NCBI GenBank assembly: GCA_945860705.1
Contig: CAMART010000031.1
Location: 1 to 36,753 of the forward strand
Reading direction: 5' to 3'
Origin: Chitinophaga pinensis
GTDB taxonomy: Bacteria > Bacteroidota > Bacteroidia > Chitinophagales > CAMDFR01
DNA length: 36,753 nt
This document shows, piece after piece, positions 1-7,163 of this stretch. The notes below the pieces were generated by a model that saw only the letters and a program-made list of their open reading frames with translations, was not told the DNA's origin and searched no databases. How positions within the stretch are numbered: the first letter of the stretch is position 1; each line of letters begins with the position of its first letter. The translations under genes and the position numbers were made by a program.

Positions 1-1572
1 CCTGCTATATTTCATATAGTAGAAGTGACACAACCGCAAGGTCACTCCACTTCGGGTTCGCATGAGAGATATAAAAGTGCAGAAAGACTTGCTTGGGAAA
101 AAGAATACGACTGTATACAACAAATGAAACTTTGGATACTGAGTAATAATATAGCGAACCAAGAGCAACTGCAAGAAATAGAAAGAACTGCAAAAGATGA
201 AGTAAATGAAGCTAAAAAATCTGCTTGGAAAAAATATAGTGAACCTATAAAAAGTGAAATAAAAACTACAAGTGAATTATTACAAAATCTTTATAATGAG
301 ACAAATATAGAAATAATAAATGAAGCTATAAAAGAATTGAATAGTACTCTAGATCCATATAGAAGAGATATCATGAAAGCTATTCATAAGTCATTGAGAG
401 CATGTATTGGTCTTGAAATTCCGGCAAAAAAAGCCTTAAATGAATATTTAGAAAATCAATATTTACTCAATAAGGATAGATATAATTCTTACTTATACAG
501 CCACTCATCTCAAAATGCATTATCTATAGAAGAGATACCGGCTATATATTCTAACGAACCAAATAGCCTAAATGGTTTTGAAATCATCAATAAATGTTTT
601 GATAATCTTTTTACAAAATATGATAATGTGGTAGCTTTTGGAGAGGATGTAGGTAAAATAGGTGATGTAAATCAAGGATTTGCTGGACTACAAGAGAAAT
701 TTGGAAAACATAGAATCTTTGATGTGGGTATCAGAGAAGCTACTATCATGGGACAAGCCATAGGATTAGCTATGAGAGGTATACGTCCAATAGCCGAAAT
801 TCAATATTTAGATTATTTGATATATGGATTACAACCTTTGGTGGATGACCTAACTACACTTCAATACAGAACTAAAGGTGGCCAAAAAGCACCTTGTATT
901 ATTAGAACTAGAGGACATAGACTTGAGGGAATATGGCATACAGGTTCGCCTATGGGTATGATGTTACACTCTTTGAGGGGGATGTATGTACTTACTCCAA
1001 GAAACATGACACAAGCGGCAGGTTTTTATAATATGCTTATGAAAAGTGACGAGCCAGCTATAGTAGTAGAATGCTTGAATGGTTATAGACTCAAAGAAAA
1101 TATGCCAGAAAATCTAAATGAGTTTAGTTTAGCATTGGGTAAAATAGAAATTTTAGAAGAAGGAACAGACATCACTATGATTAGCTATGGAAGTACTTTG
1201 AGAGTTTGCCAAGAAGCAATAGAATTTTTAAAAGAACATAATATATCGGTAGAGTTAGTAGATGTACAAAGTCTTATACCATTTGATATCTCTCATGACT
1301 GTATGAAATCTTTGAAAAAAACAAATAGATTGATAATCGTAGATGAGGATGTAGAAGGTGGTGCTTCTTCTTATATCTTACAAAAAGTATTGGAAGAACA
1401 AAACGGATATCAATATCTAGATTGCAAACCATTAACTATTACTGCAAAAGACCATAGAAGTGCCTATGGTTCTGATGGTGATTATTTTTCTAAGCCCAAC
1501 TCCGAGGAAATATTTAATAAAGTATATCAACTCATGCATGAAGCTGAGCCAGGGTATTATCCAAGTATATAA
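1..1572 (+). CDS. 2-oxoacid dehydrogenase E1, fused alpha/beta subunit (3' part, cut by window edge)
   Basis: Thiamine-diphosphate-dependent decarboxylating E1 of a branched-chain or pyruvate-type 2-oxoacid dehydrogenase complex, acting in the cytoplasm. The reading frame is open to base 1 (it begins PAIFHIVEV), so the true start lies upstream; the first internal start-like codon is GTG at 25. The beginning holds the end of the E1-alpha domain (GHSTSGSHERYKS motif) and a charged helical linker. From about codon 190 an E1-beta domain follows with FGEDVG (Glu codon at 643, the expected cofactor glutamate), FDVGIREATIMGQAIG, and a transketolase C-terminal domain (VELVDVQSLIPFD, VDEDVEGGASS). Alpha and beta in one chain is the usual Bacteroidota form of this enzyme. 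Substrate specificity cannot be read from this part. The stop is 3 bp from the stop of the opposing gene. Confidence 0.9.
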   Translation, partial: PAIFHIVEVTQPQGHSTSGSHERYKSAERLAWEKEYDCIQQMKLWILSNNIANQEQLQEIERTAKDEVNEAKKSAWKKYSEPIKSEIKTTSELLQNLYNETNIEIINEAIKELNSTLDPYRRDIMKAIHKSLRACIGLEIPAKKALNEYLENQYLLNKDRYNSYLYSHSSQNALSIEEIPAIYSNEPNSLNGFEIINKCFDNLFTKYDNVVAFGEDVGKIGDVNQGFAGLQEKFGKHRIFDVGIREATIMGQAIGLAMRGIRPIAEIQYLDYLIYGLQPLVDDLTTLQYRTKGGQKAPCIIRTRGHRLEGIWHTGSPMGMMLHSLRGMYVLTPRNMTQAAGFYNMLMKSDEPAIVVECLNGYRLKENMPENLNEFSLALGKIEILEEGTDITMISYGSTLRVCQEAIEFLKEHNISVELVDVQSLIPFDISHDCMKSLKKTNRLIIVDEDVEGGASSYILQKVLEEQNGYQYLDCKPLTITAKDHRSAYGSDGDYFSKPNSEEIFNKVYQLMHEAEPGYYPSI

Positions 1573-1575
1573 TTA

Positions 1576-2169
1576 CTATTGATTACTAGCTAAATTCTGT
1601 TCAGAAATTATTTGCTCTAGTTTCAGGTCTTTTTCATTGAAAAGTACCTGTATATAGTTCTTATTGTTTTCTACATAGAAATATACATAGAAATTGATGT
1701 TGTTCTTTTTATCATAAAAAGTCGTCACCTTATTTTTTGATTTTTTAGACGCTTTTGTAGATATATCTAAATGCTCAAAAAAATCATTAAAACATTTATC
1801 GTAGAATGTAAACCAAGACTCGGCATCAAAGAAATTGTCTTTTTCAAGCTTTACATCTATATAACTAAATGCTTTGGCCATTTTACTACCCGGCTTATAT
1901 ATATTCAACGATACATTTGAAACTACTGGATTGATATGAGTGATATTTGCAAAAAGGTCAAAAATGTATCTTAGATTGATATTCTTTACATTTTGATTAT
2001 AATCAGAATAGCTTATAGTTTCTGGGTTATAGCTATAAAATGGGTCTTTTTTTACAAAGTCCTCAAAATTGTACCTAAAATTTGTATCAGGCAATTGATC
2101 ATCTAAATAGATCTGAGCACTACTCCTAAATGATATTAGGACAAGAAGCATTATTAACAATTTATTCAT
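1576..2169 (-). CDS. hypothetical secreted protein
   Basis: I do not recognise this 197-residue protein. It starts MNKLLIMLLVLISFRSSAQ, a clear signal peptide with likely cleavage after the alanine of SSAQ, so it should be exported to the periplasm or outer membrane. The rest is polar, rich in Asn, Lys, Phe and Tyr, and has no cysteine pair, lipobox or T9SS tail. Secondary structure looks like mixed strands (NNINFYVYFYVENNKNYIQVLF). It is single on its strand and converges on the E1 gene with a 3-bp gap and no visible terminator. The start is the first ATG and is supported by the signal peptide. No function is proposed. Confidence 0.75.
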   Translation of the reverse strand: MNKLLIMLLVLISFRSSAQIYLDDQLPDTNFRYNFEDFVKKDPFYSYNPETISYSDYNQNVKNINLRYIFDLFANITHINPVVSNVSLNIYKPGSKMAKAFSYIDVKLEKDNFFDAESWFTFYDKCFNDFFEHLDISTKASKKSKNKVTTFYDKKNNINFYVYFYVENNKNYIQVLFNEKDLKLEQIISEQNLASNQ

Positions 2170-2373
2170 CGTAGATATGATTAGTTAGGTCTTTTTACGA
2201 TAATATTTTATAAATGTTACATTCTCAGGAAGAAAGAGATATATACAAAATATTACTAATACATATCAAATGGATGTAAAAACGGATATATACCATCACA
2301 TACTATTTGTATAAAAAGATTTTATGTTAAAAAATGGTTTATATATATGTCCTATCTATTGAGAGATATTCTA

Positions 2374-2381
2374 TACTTTTG
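2374..2381 (+). promoter_or_regulatory. -7 promoter element of rpe
   Basis: TACTTTTG matches the Bacteroidota -7 consensus TAnnTTTG, 17 bases before the rpe ATG. I see no good TTTG/TTG -33 element at the right distance, so this is a half match. Confidence 0.5.
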
Positions 2382-2398
2382 AAAAAATAATTTATAAA

Positions 2399-3049
2399 AT
2401 GAGTTCAATTATTGCACCATCAATTTTAGCTTGTGACTTTTCTATATTAGGTGAAGAAATAGAAATGATTAATAAAAGTGATGCAGAATGGATACATATA
2501 GATGTAATGGATGGGATGTTTGTACCAAATATATCATTTGGGTTTCCGATATTAGATGCAGTAAGAAAAAAAACGACTAAAGTATGTGATGTACATTTGA
2601 TGATGCATCAGCCCGAAAGATATATTCAAGATTTTAAAAAATATGGAGCGGATGCCATATCTGTCCATTATGAAGCCTGCACACATTTACATCGTACTAT
2701 TCAAGAAATAAAATCACTTGGCATGAAAGCAGGTGTAGTGCTCAATCCCCACACTCCTATTCATGTATTAGACAATATTATTTACGAACTAGATTATGTA
2801 TTATTGATGAGTGTAAATCCTGGATTTGGAGGACAAAAATTTATACCATCTACTATTCAAAAAATAATTGATTTAAAAAAATATATTCAATCAAAAAATC
2901 TAACAACTCTTATTCAAATAGATGGTGGTGTAGATTTGAATAATATAGTAGCTATCAAAGAAGCTGGTGCTGATATTATGGTAGCAGGTAGCTCTGTATT
3001 CAACTCTGCAAATCCTATTGAAACAATCACTGCATTAAGAAATAAATAA
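2399..3049 (+). CDS. rpe: ribulose-phosphate 3-epimerase
   Basis: Interconverts D-ribulose 5-phosphate and D-xylulose 5-phosphate in the pentose phosphate pathway, cytoplasmic. 216 residues, the normal length of this TIM-barrel family. The N-terminus APSILACDFS, the metal/catalytic HIDVMDG (residues 33-39, His33 and Asp35), DVHLMM, VNPGFGGQKF and the second catalytic aspartate in IDGGV are all present, and the phosphate-binding end VAGSSVF is intact. A -7 element 17 bases upstream supports its own promoter. It is followed on the same strand by the SRP RNA and by transaldolase, another pentose phosphate enzyme. Function is secure from motifs. Confidence 0.97.
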   Translation: MSSIIAPSILACDFSILGEEIEMINKSDAEWIHIDVMDGMFVPNISFGFPILDAVRKKTTKVCDVHLMMHQPERYIQDFKKYGADAISVHYEACTHLHRTIQEIKSLGMKAGVVLNPHTPIHVLDNIIYELDYVLLMSVNPGFGGQKFIPSTIQKIIDLKKYIQSKNLTTLIQIDGGVDLNNIVAIKEAGADIMVAGSSVFNSANPIETITALRNK

Positions 3050-3065
3050 TTTTTTATTTTTTTTA

Positions 3066-3097
3066 TTTGAATACTGAGCTAAAAAAATGTACCTTTG
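3066..3097 (+). promoter_or_regulatory. complete Bacteroidota promoter of the SRP RNA gene
   Basis: TTTG at 3066-3069 and TACCTTTG at 3090-3097 are 20 bases apart, a full match to the Bacteroidota sigma consensus TTTG-n19/20-TAnnTTTG. The predicted transcription start, around 3102, coincides with the first base of the terminal helix of the RNA. It is the best promoter in the window. Confidence 0.85.
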
Positions 3098-3101
3098 CCA
3101 C

Positions 3102-3204
3102 GGCAAGTCTTATACGACCAGCTCCTGATGAAGCCCCCAGGGTAGGAATACAGCAAGGGTAATTGGTTGTAGCGGTGCGATGTAAGTAACTTGCCACTTT
3201 TTTT
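3102..3204 (+). ncRNA. ffs: signal recognition particle RNA, small bacterial type (4.5S)
   Basis: RNA scaffold of the signal recognition particle; binds Ffh and targets nascent membrane proteins to FtsY. Ends pair as GGCAAGT (3102-3108) with ACTTGCC (3189-3195). The conserved apical hairpin is GTA-GGAA-TAC (3142-3151), a GGAA tetraloop. Below it is the symmetric loop CAGG (3138-3141) opposite AGCA (3152-3155), the Ffh-binding site, then CCCC (3134-3137) pairing with AGGG (3156-3159). Size of about 100 nt fits the Alu-less form. A run of T (3197-3205) right after the closing helix would end transcription, so the helix doubles as terminator. No protein gene is credible here. Confidence 0.92.
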
Positions 3205-3238
3205 TCTACCAATCTCTACTAAATAAATTTTTATCCAT

Positions 3239-3898
3239 ATGAAATTTTTTATAGATACAGCCAATCTTTCCCAAATTAAAGAAGCATTTGAACTAGGTGT
3301 ACTAGATGGTGTCACTACCAATCCATCATTGATGGCCAAAGAAGGTATCAGTGGCAGACAAAATGTACTAGATCATTATGTAAATATTTGCAATATAGCA
3401 AACGGACCAGTGAGTGCAGAAGTGATTTCTACCGAATTTAATGCTATGATAAAAGAAGGTGAAGAACTTGCGAGTCTACATAAAAATATTGTAGTAAAAG
3501 TACCAATGATAAAAGATGGTATCAAAGCTATCAAATACTTTAGTAGTAAAAATATAAAAACCAATTGTACATTAGTATTCAGTGCTGGTCAAGCAATTTT
3601 AGCAGCAAAAGCTGGAGCTACTATGCTCTCCCCTTTTATAGGAAGAATAGACGATAGCAGTTGGAATGGCGTACAATTAATAGAGCAAATTGTGCATATA
3701 TACGACAATTATCACTTTGATACAGAAGTGTTGGCAGCATCTATAAGAACCCCTCTTCATATAGTACAATGTGCTGAAGCTGGTGCTCATATTGCCACTT
3801 GTCCATTAGATTCTATATTAGGATTGCTCAAACATCCGCTCACAGATATAGGACTAGAAAAATTTCTAGCAGACTACAAAAAAGTAGAATCTAACTAA
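3239..3898 (+). CDS. tal: transaldolase, small MipB/TalC type
   Basis: Transfers a dihydroxyacetone unit between sugar phosphates in the non-oxidative pentose phosphate pathway, cytoplasmic. 219 residues is the length of the short (about 215-residue) transaldolase/fructose-6-phosphate aldolase subfamily rather than the 315-residue TalB type. Visible motifs are MKFFIDTANLSQI, DGVTTNPSLMAKEG (residues 23-36), the Schiff-base lysine Lys87 in VVKVPM, and NCTLVFSAGQA. Members of this subfamily can be transaldolases or fructose-6-phosphate aldolases; proximity to rpe favours transaldolase. No promoter of its own is visible between the SRP RNA end and the ATG, so it may depend on read-through past that RNA. 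Confidence 0.93.
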   Translation: MKFFIDTANLSQIKEAFELGVLDGVTTNPSLMAKEGISGRQNVLDHYVNICNIANGPVSAEVISTEFNAMIKEGEELASLHKNIVVKVPMIKDGIKAIKYFSSKNIKTNCTLVFSAGQAILAAKAGATMLSPFIGRIDDSSWNGVQLIEQIVHIYDNYHFDTEVLAASIRTPLHIVQCAEAGAHIATCPLDSILGLLKHPLTDIGLEKFLADYKKVESN

Positions 3899-3933
3899 TA
3901 TATAATTCCTTATTATTCAGTAAAAATTGGTAC

Positions 3934-3941
3934 TATATTTG
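3934..3941 (+). promoter_or_regulatory. -7 promoter element of the thioredoxin-like gene
   Basis: TATATTTG, an exact TAnnTTTG match, 41 bases before the ATG at 3983. The -33 element is not clear. Confidence 0.5.
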
Positions 3942-3982
3942 CACCAAATTAATTTTAGTCAAACACTAAATAATAAAGCTAT

Positions 3983-5413
3983 ATGTGTAAAAAAATCAAT
4001 TTAATTTTATTCGTATTATTCGTTGCATTAGTAAGTTTTGCCGGAAAGAACGTAAATGGATACGAAATTAAATTCAAAATCAAAGGGTTGAGCAACGAAA
4101 AACTGGTAATAGCGTATAGATATGCAGATAACCAATATATCAAAGATACTTTAATGCTCGATGCAAATGGAGCTACTACTTGGACTGGTGAAAAAAAACT
4201 AAATCGAGGTGTATATTTAGGAGTAGTGCCTTCTATGAATAACAATTTTTTTGAATTTCTAGTTAGTGATGTACAAATTTTTGGACTTGAGACAGACAAA
4301 GCAGATTTAAATAGAAGTATGAAAGTAACTGGTTCGAAAGAAAATCAAATGTTTTTTGATGACTTATTATATATGTCTAATGTTAGAACTAAAGCGGATG
4401 AATATGTAGTAAAATCTAAAGATGCAAATGCTGACACAGCAAAATTTTATAAATCAAAACTAGAATCACTAGATAAAGAAGTAAAAAATTACAGAACAAA
4501 TCTAATCAAAGCTAACCCAGGTACTCTTTATTCAAAAATACTCAATGCCTTACAAGAAAGAGAACCTGCAACTGTTCCAAGAAATAAAGATGGAAGTGCT
4601 ATTGATACCAACTTTGCATACAACGACTATCATGAACACTATTGGGACAATATCGATTTTAGTGAAGAAGGACTCATCCGCTCTCCTATTTATTCAAATA
4701 AATTAGAAACTTATTTTGAAAAAACTATTGCACAAATTCCAGACTCTATCAATAAAGAATGTGATATGGTGATAAAAAAAGCACGTGCAAATAGTGAGAT
4801 TTTTAAATACACTTTAGTCACTTTACTTAATAAATATGCAGCAAGTAAAATTATGGGAATGGATGCTGTATATGTGCACTTAGTAGATAATTATTATGCA
4901 AAGGGTGATGCACCATGGGTAGATACTACTACTCTTGCAAAAATGAAAATGGAAGCAAATAAAAAACGTAATTTATTAATAGGTAAAATAGCACCCAACT
5001 TATACTTACCAGATACAACCAATATGCGTTCTGTAAATATGTATGATATTAAATCTAAATATACATTGCTTGTATTTTGGGATCCAGATTGTGGTCACTG
5101 CAAAAAAGAAATACCTCAATTAGCTCAAGTATATCCAAAATTAAAACCACTTGGAGTTACTATTTATTCTATAGCAACTATTGCAGAAGAAGAAAGAGAT
5201 CATTGGAAAGAATTTATTAGAGTAAATGGATTAGATTTTATAAATGTAGCAGATTATTTAGGCTATAGAACCTTATATGATATATCCTCTACTCCAGTCA
5301 TATATATATTAGATGCAAATAAAAAAATAATTGCAAAACGAATAGGTGTAGATCAGCTAGAGGATTTTATTTCGAAACATGATGAATTCGAAATGAAGAA
5401 AAAAATAAAATAA
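3983..5413 (+). CDS. exported thioredoxin-like protein with DUF4369/DUF5106-type N-terminal regions
   Basis: Probable periplasmic or outer-membrane-associated thiol-disulfide protein. Residues 1-20 form a signal peptide (KKINLILFVLFVALVSFAG). The next about 100 residues look like the DUF4369 beta domain (YEIKFKIKGLSNEKLVIAYR), the middle about 200 residues like the helical DUF5106 region, and the C-terminal about 130 residues are a TlpA/AhpC-like thioredoxin fold with the redox pair Cys370-Gly-His-Cys373 in FWDPDCGHCKKEIPQL and the cis-proline site SSTPVIYILD. Proteins of this build are common in Bacteroidota; their substrates are mostly unknown. It has its own -7 element and a strong terminator, so it is probably monocistronic. 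Confidence 0.88.
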   Translation: MCKKINLILFVLFVALVSFAGKNVNGYEIKFKIKGLSNEKLVIAYRYADNQYIKDTLMLDANGATTWTGEKKLNRGVYLGVVPSMNNNFFEFLVSDVQIFGLETDKADLNRSMKVTGSKENQMFFDDLLYMSNVRTKADEYVVKSKDANADTAKFYKSKLESLDKEVKNYRTNLIKANPGTLYSKILNALQEREPATVPRNKDGSAIDTNFAYNDYHEHYWDNIDFSEEGLIRSPIYSNKLETYFEKTIAQIPDSINKECDMVIKKARANSEIFKYTLVTLLNKYAASKIMGMDAVYVHLVDNYYAKGDAPWVDTTTLAKMKMEANKKRNLLIGKIAPNLYLPDTTNMRSVNMYDIKSKYTLLVFWDPDCGHCKKEIPQLAQVYPKLKPLGVTIYSIATIAEEERDHWKEFIRVNGLDFINVADYLGYRTLYDISSTPVIYILDANKKIIAKRIGVDQLEDFISKHDEFEMKKKIK

Positions 5414-5438
5414 TATTAAGAAATAGAATAAAAAAAAA

Positions 5439-5462
5439 AGCATCCTTTGGATGCTTTTTTTT
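5439..5462 (+). terminator. intrinsic terminator after the thioredoxin-like gene
   Basis: Stem AGCATCC (5439-5445), 3-nt loop, GGATGCT (5449-5455), followed by a run of T. A run of A precedes it, so it could also work on the other strand. Confidence 0.88.
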
Positions 5463-5478
5463 GCTTTACAATTCATTC

Positions 5479-5508
5479 AAAAAAAAATCCTTCACGATGT
5501 GAAGGATT
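5479..5508 (-). terminator. intrinsic terminator of the HU gene
   Basis: Perfect 10-bp stem AATCCTTCAC (5486-5495), loop GAT, GTGAAGGATT (5499-5508). Read on the minus strand it is followed by a U run, from the A tract at 5479-5487. It lies directly beside the terminator of the opposing gene. Confidence 0.87.
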
Positions 5509-5534
5509 AATTTTTGTTAGTTAAGCAAACTTAA

Positions 5535-5810
5535 TTATTTGTTAACAGTTTTAGCTAAGTCAGTACCAGCTTTAAATTTAGCAACTTTTTTAGCTTTGAT
5601 TTGGATAGTTTTTCCAGTTTGTGGATTTCTACCAGTTCTTGCTGCTCTTTTACCTACTGAAAAAGAACCAAATCCTACTAAAGATACTCTATCACCTTTT
5701 TTAAGTGCTTTAGTAATAGCTTCGATAGTTGCATCTAATGCTCTACCAGAATCAGCTTTAGTTAATTTTGAACCACCTGCAATTGCTTCGATTAATTCTG
5801 CTTTGTTCAT
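5535..5810 (-). CDS. hup: HU-family histone-like DNA-binding protein
   Basis: Dimeric nucleoid protein that bends and compacts DNA. 91 residues, the classic HU length. The N-terminal [11 protein letters not shown] helix pair, the [12 protein letters not shown] turn, and the DNA-binding arm signature [12 protein letters not shown] are all present, with a Lys-rich C-terminal helix ([20 protein letters not shown]). It has its own terminator, and the upstream region carries a near-consensus -7 element inside an inverted repeat. Whether the functional form is a homodimer cannot be told, since a second HU gene elsewhere is possible. Confidence 0.96.
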   Translation of the reverse strand: MNKAELIEAIAGGSKLTKADSGRALDATIEAITKALKKGDRVSLVGFGSFSVGKRAARTGRNPQTGKTIQIKAKKVAKFKAGTDLAKTVNK

Positions 5811-5851
5811 TGTTTTTTAATTGTTTTTTAAATTGTGAAAAAATGATAGTG

Positions 5852-5890
5852 CGAATATAAAGCTAACTATTCAATAAAAACAATAGTTAG
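5852..5890 (-). promoter_or_regulatory. HU promoter overlapped by an inverted repeat
   Basis: On the minus strand, TATATTCG (5852-5859, one change from TAnnTTTG) lies 21 bases from TTG (5881-5883), a plausible promoter for hup with a start about 35-40 bases before its ATG. Across it lies a perfect 9-bp inverted repeat, CTAACTATT (5863-5871) and AATAGTTAG (5882-5890), with a 10-base spacer. The position fits an operator. Confidence 0.45.
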
Positions 5891-5911
5891 TAGCTAGTAT
5901 AGCCCTGAAAA

Positions 5912-5939
5912 TGTTGATAAATGGGGTGTTTGTGGATAA
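5912..5939 (-). other. pair of DnaA-box-like sites
   Basis: On the minus strand TTATCCACA (5931-5939) is a perfect DnaA-box consensus, and TTATCAACA (5912-5920) is a one-mismatch copy in the same orientation, 19 bases apart. They sit between hup and the lamin-tail gene, beside an AT-rich stretch (about 5980-6065). Two boxes are too few to call an origin. The rest of this 298-bp gene-free stretch holds only the two flanking promoters. Confidence 0.4.
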
Positions 5940-6070
5940 ATTCCTTAAAAACATGGACTTCTAGGTACTTTCAGACTGTTTTAAAATTAAATATAATATA
6001 ATGTGAAAAAAATAACACAGAATGTTAAGTAAATTAAGAATTAGTTAATATACGAATACAACTATATTAG

Positions 6071-6078
6071 TACTTTTG
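6071..6078 (+). promoter_or_regulatory. -7 promoter element of the lamin-tail gene
   Basis: TACTTTTG, an exact TAnnTTTG match, 30 bases before the ATG at 6109 (39 before the alternative ATG at 6118). No clear -33 element. Confidence 0.5.
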
Positions 6079-6108
6079 TACATCTTAATAATATTGAAAA
6101 ACTAAAAA

Positions 6109-7089
6109 ATGAAATCAATGAAAAATTTTTTACTTATTACATTAGTTGCTATTATATCTTTTAATTTACAAGCTCAATGTACAGATCTATTTATCTCTGA
6201 ATATGTAGAAGGGAATCAATCAAACAAAGCATTAGAATTATACAATCCTACAAGTTCTCCTATCAACTTAGCCAACTATCAAATTCACAGATGGAATAAT
6301 GGTGCAGATATTAGAGATGCTGGATATACCCTTGTATTATCTGGTACAATTCCAGCTAAAGGTACTTGGGTGTTAGTAAAAGATACAAATGCAACAGAAA
6401 TAGTATATTTTGGATTAAGAAATAAAGCAAATGCTTTTGTAACAGCATCATGTGGAACTGGCTCTACTAATAGAACTATGTGTCACAATGGTAATGACGC
6501 CATTACACTTGAAAGAGTAGCGGGTAATACTGTAGTTGATATTTTTGGTCAAATAGGAATAGATCCTGGAAATCCTGCAGCAGGTGGAGGATGGAATGCC
6601 AATCCAGCTTCAGATTATATATCTGCAGATTCATCAGGTGATGTATGGACTACTGACAACACCCTTATAAGAAAACATACAGTATTAACTGGTGTAACTA
6701 CCAACCCTGGTGGAGGAGGATCTGTAAACGAATTTAATATTTCTACAGAATGGAAAAGAGAGGGCTTCAACATGTTTGATAGTCTTGGTTCTCATAATTG
6801 TAATTGCCTAAATTTTAATAGTATTTTGAACCCAAACAATTCACTTAGTTTTGAAGTATATCCAAATCCTACATCTTCTATAATAAATATAGAAAGTGCC
6901 GAACAAATTTCTACAATCACTATTTCAGGTATTAATGGCGCAACATATTTCAATCAAGATTACAAAAATGCTTCTATTAATACAGTAGTAGTAAACTTAA
7001 AAGAAATGAAATTGACTAGTGGAGAATATCTACTAACTGTAATAGCTAAAAATGGTGCGAAAACTACAAAAAGAGTAAGCTTCAACTAA
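6109..7089 (+). CDS. secreted lamin-tail-domain protein with T9SS sorting signal
   Basis: Predicted cell-surface or released protein. Signal peptide (MKNFLLITLVAIISFNLQAQ); the start may be 6109 (MKSMKNF) or 6118 (MKNF). From residue about 24, DLFISEYVEGNQSNKALELYNPT is the lamin-tail domain start seen in ExeM-type extracellular nucleases, but no nuclease domain follows. Four cysteines in the middle may form disulfides. Residues about 248-326 are a type A T9SS C-terminal domain (FEVYPNPTSS ... GEYLLTVIAKNGAKTTKRVSFN). It is the first of three same-strand genes with a TonB receptor and an endonuclease I, which suggests a partner role in binding or processing extracellular DNA. That role is inference; the domains are clear. 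Confidence 0.87.
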   Translation: MKSMKNFLLITLVAIISFNLQAQCTDLFISEYVEGNQSNKALELYNPTSSPINLANYQIHRWNNGADIRDAGYTLVLSGTIPAKGTWVLVKDTNATEIVYFGLRNKANAFVTASCGTGSTNRTMCHNGNDAITLERVAGNTVVDIFGQIGIDPGNPAAGGGWNANPASDYISADSSGDVWTTDNTLIRKHTVLTGVTTNPGGGGSVNEFNISTEWKREGFNMFDSLGSHNCNCLNFNSILNPNNSLSFEVYPNPTSSIINIESAEQISTITISGINGATYFNQDYKNASINTVVVNLKEMKLTSGEYLLTVIAKNGAKTTKRVSFN

Positions 7090-7106
7090 TAGTTTCTAAA
7101 TATTTA

Positions 7107-7142
7107 AAAAGTTGTTTATGACCATGTCTAAACAACTTTTTT
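7107..7142 (+). terminator. terminator-like hairpin between the lamin-tail gene and the TonB receptor gene
   Basis: Perfect 12-bp stem, AAAAGTTGTTTA (7107-7118) with TAAACAACTTTT (7129-7140), 10-base loop, then T residues. It ends only about 21 bases before the receptor ATG, with no recognisable promoter in between, so it may act as a partial terminator. Confidence 0.8.
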
Positions 7143-7163
7143 CATTTTATACAATTTACAATT

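Noticed and set aside
3079-3339. Minus-strand open frame of 86 codons over the rpe-tal spacer
   Set aside because: It covers the SRP RNA gene antisense and runs into the start of tal; the composition comes from the RNA helices and there is no family match.
5880-6108. Replication origin beside hup
   Set aside because: Only two DnaA-box-like sites and no change in gene direction; kept as a finding on regulation but not called an origin.
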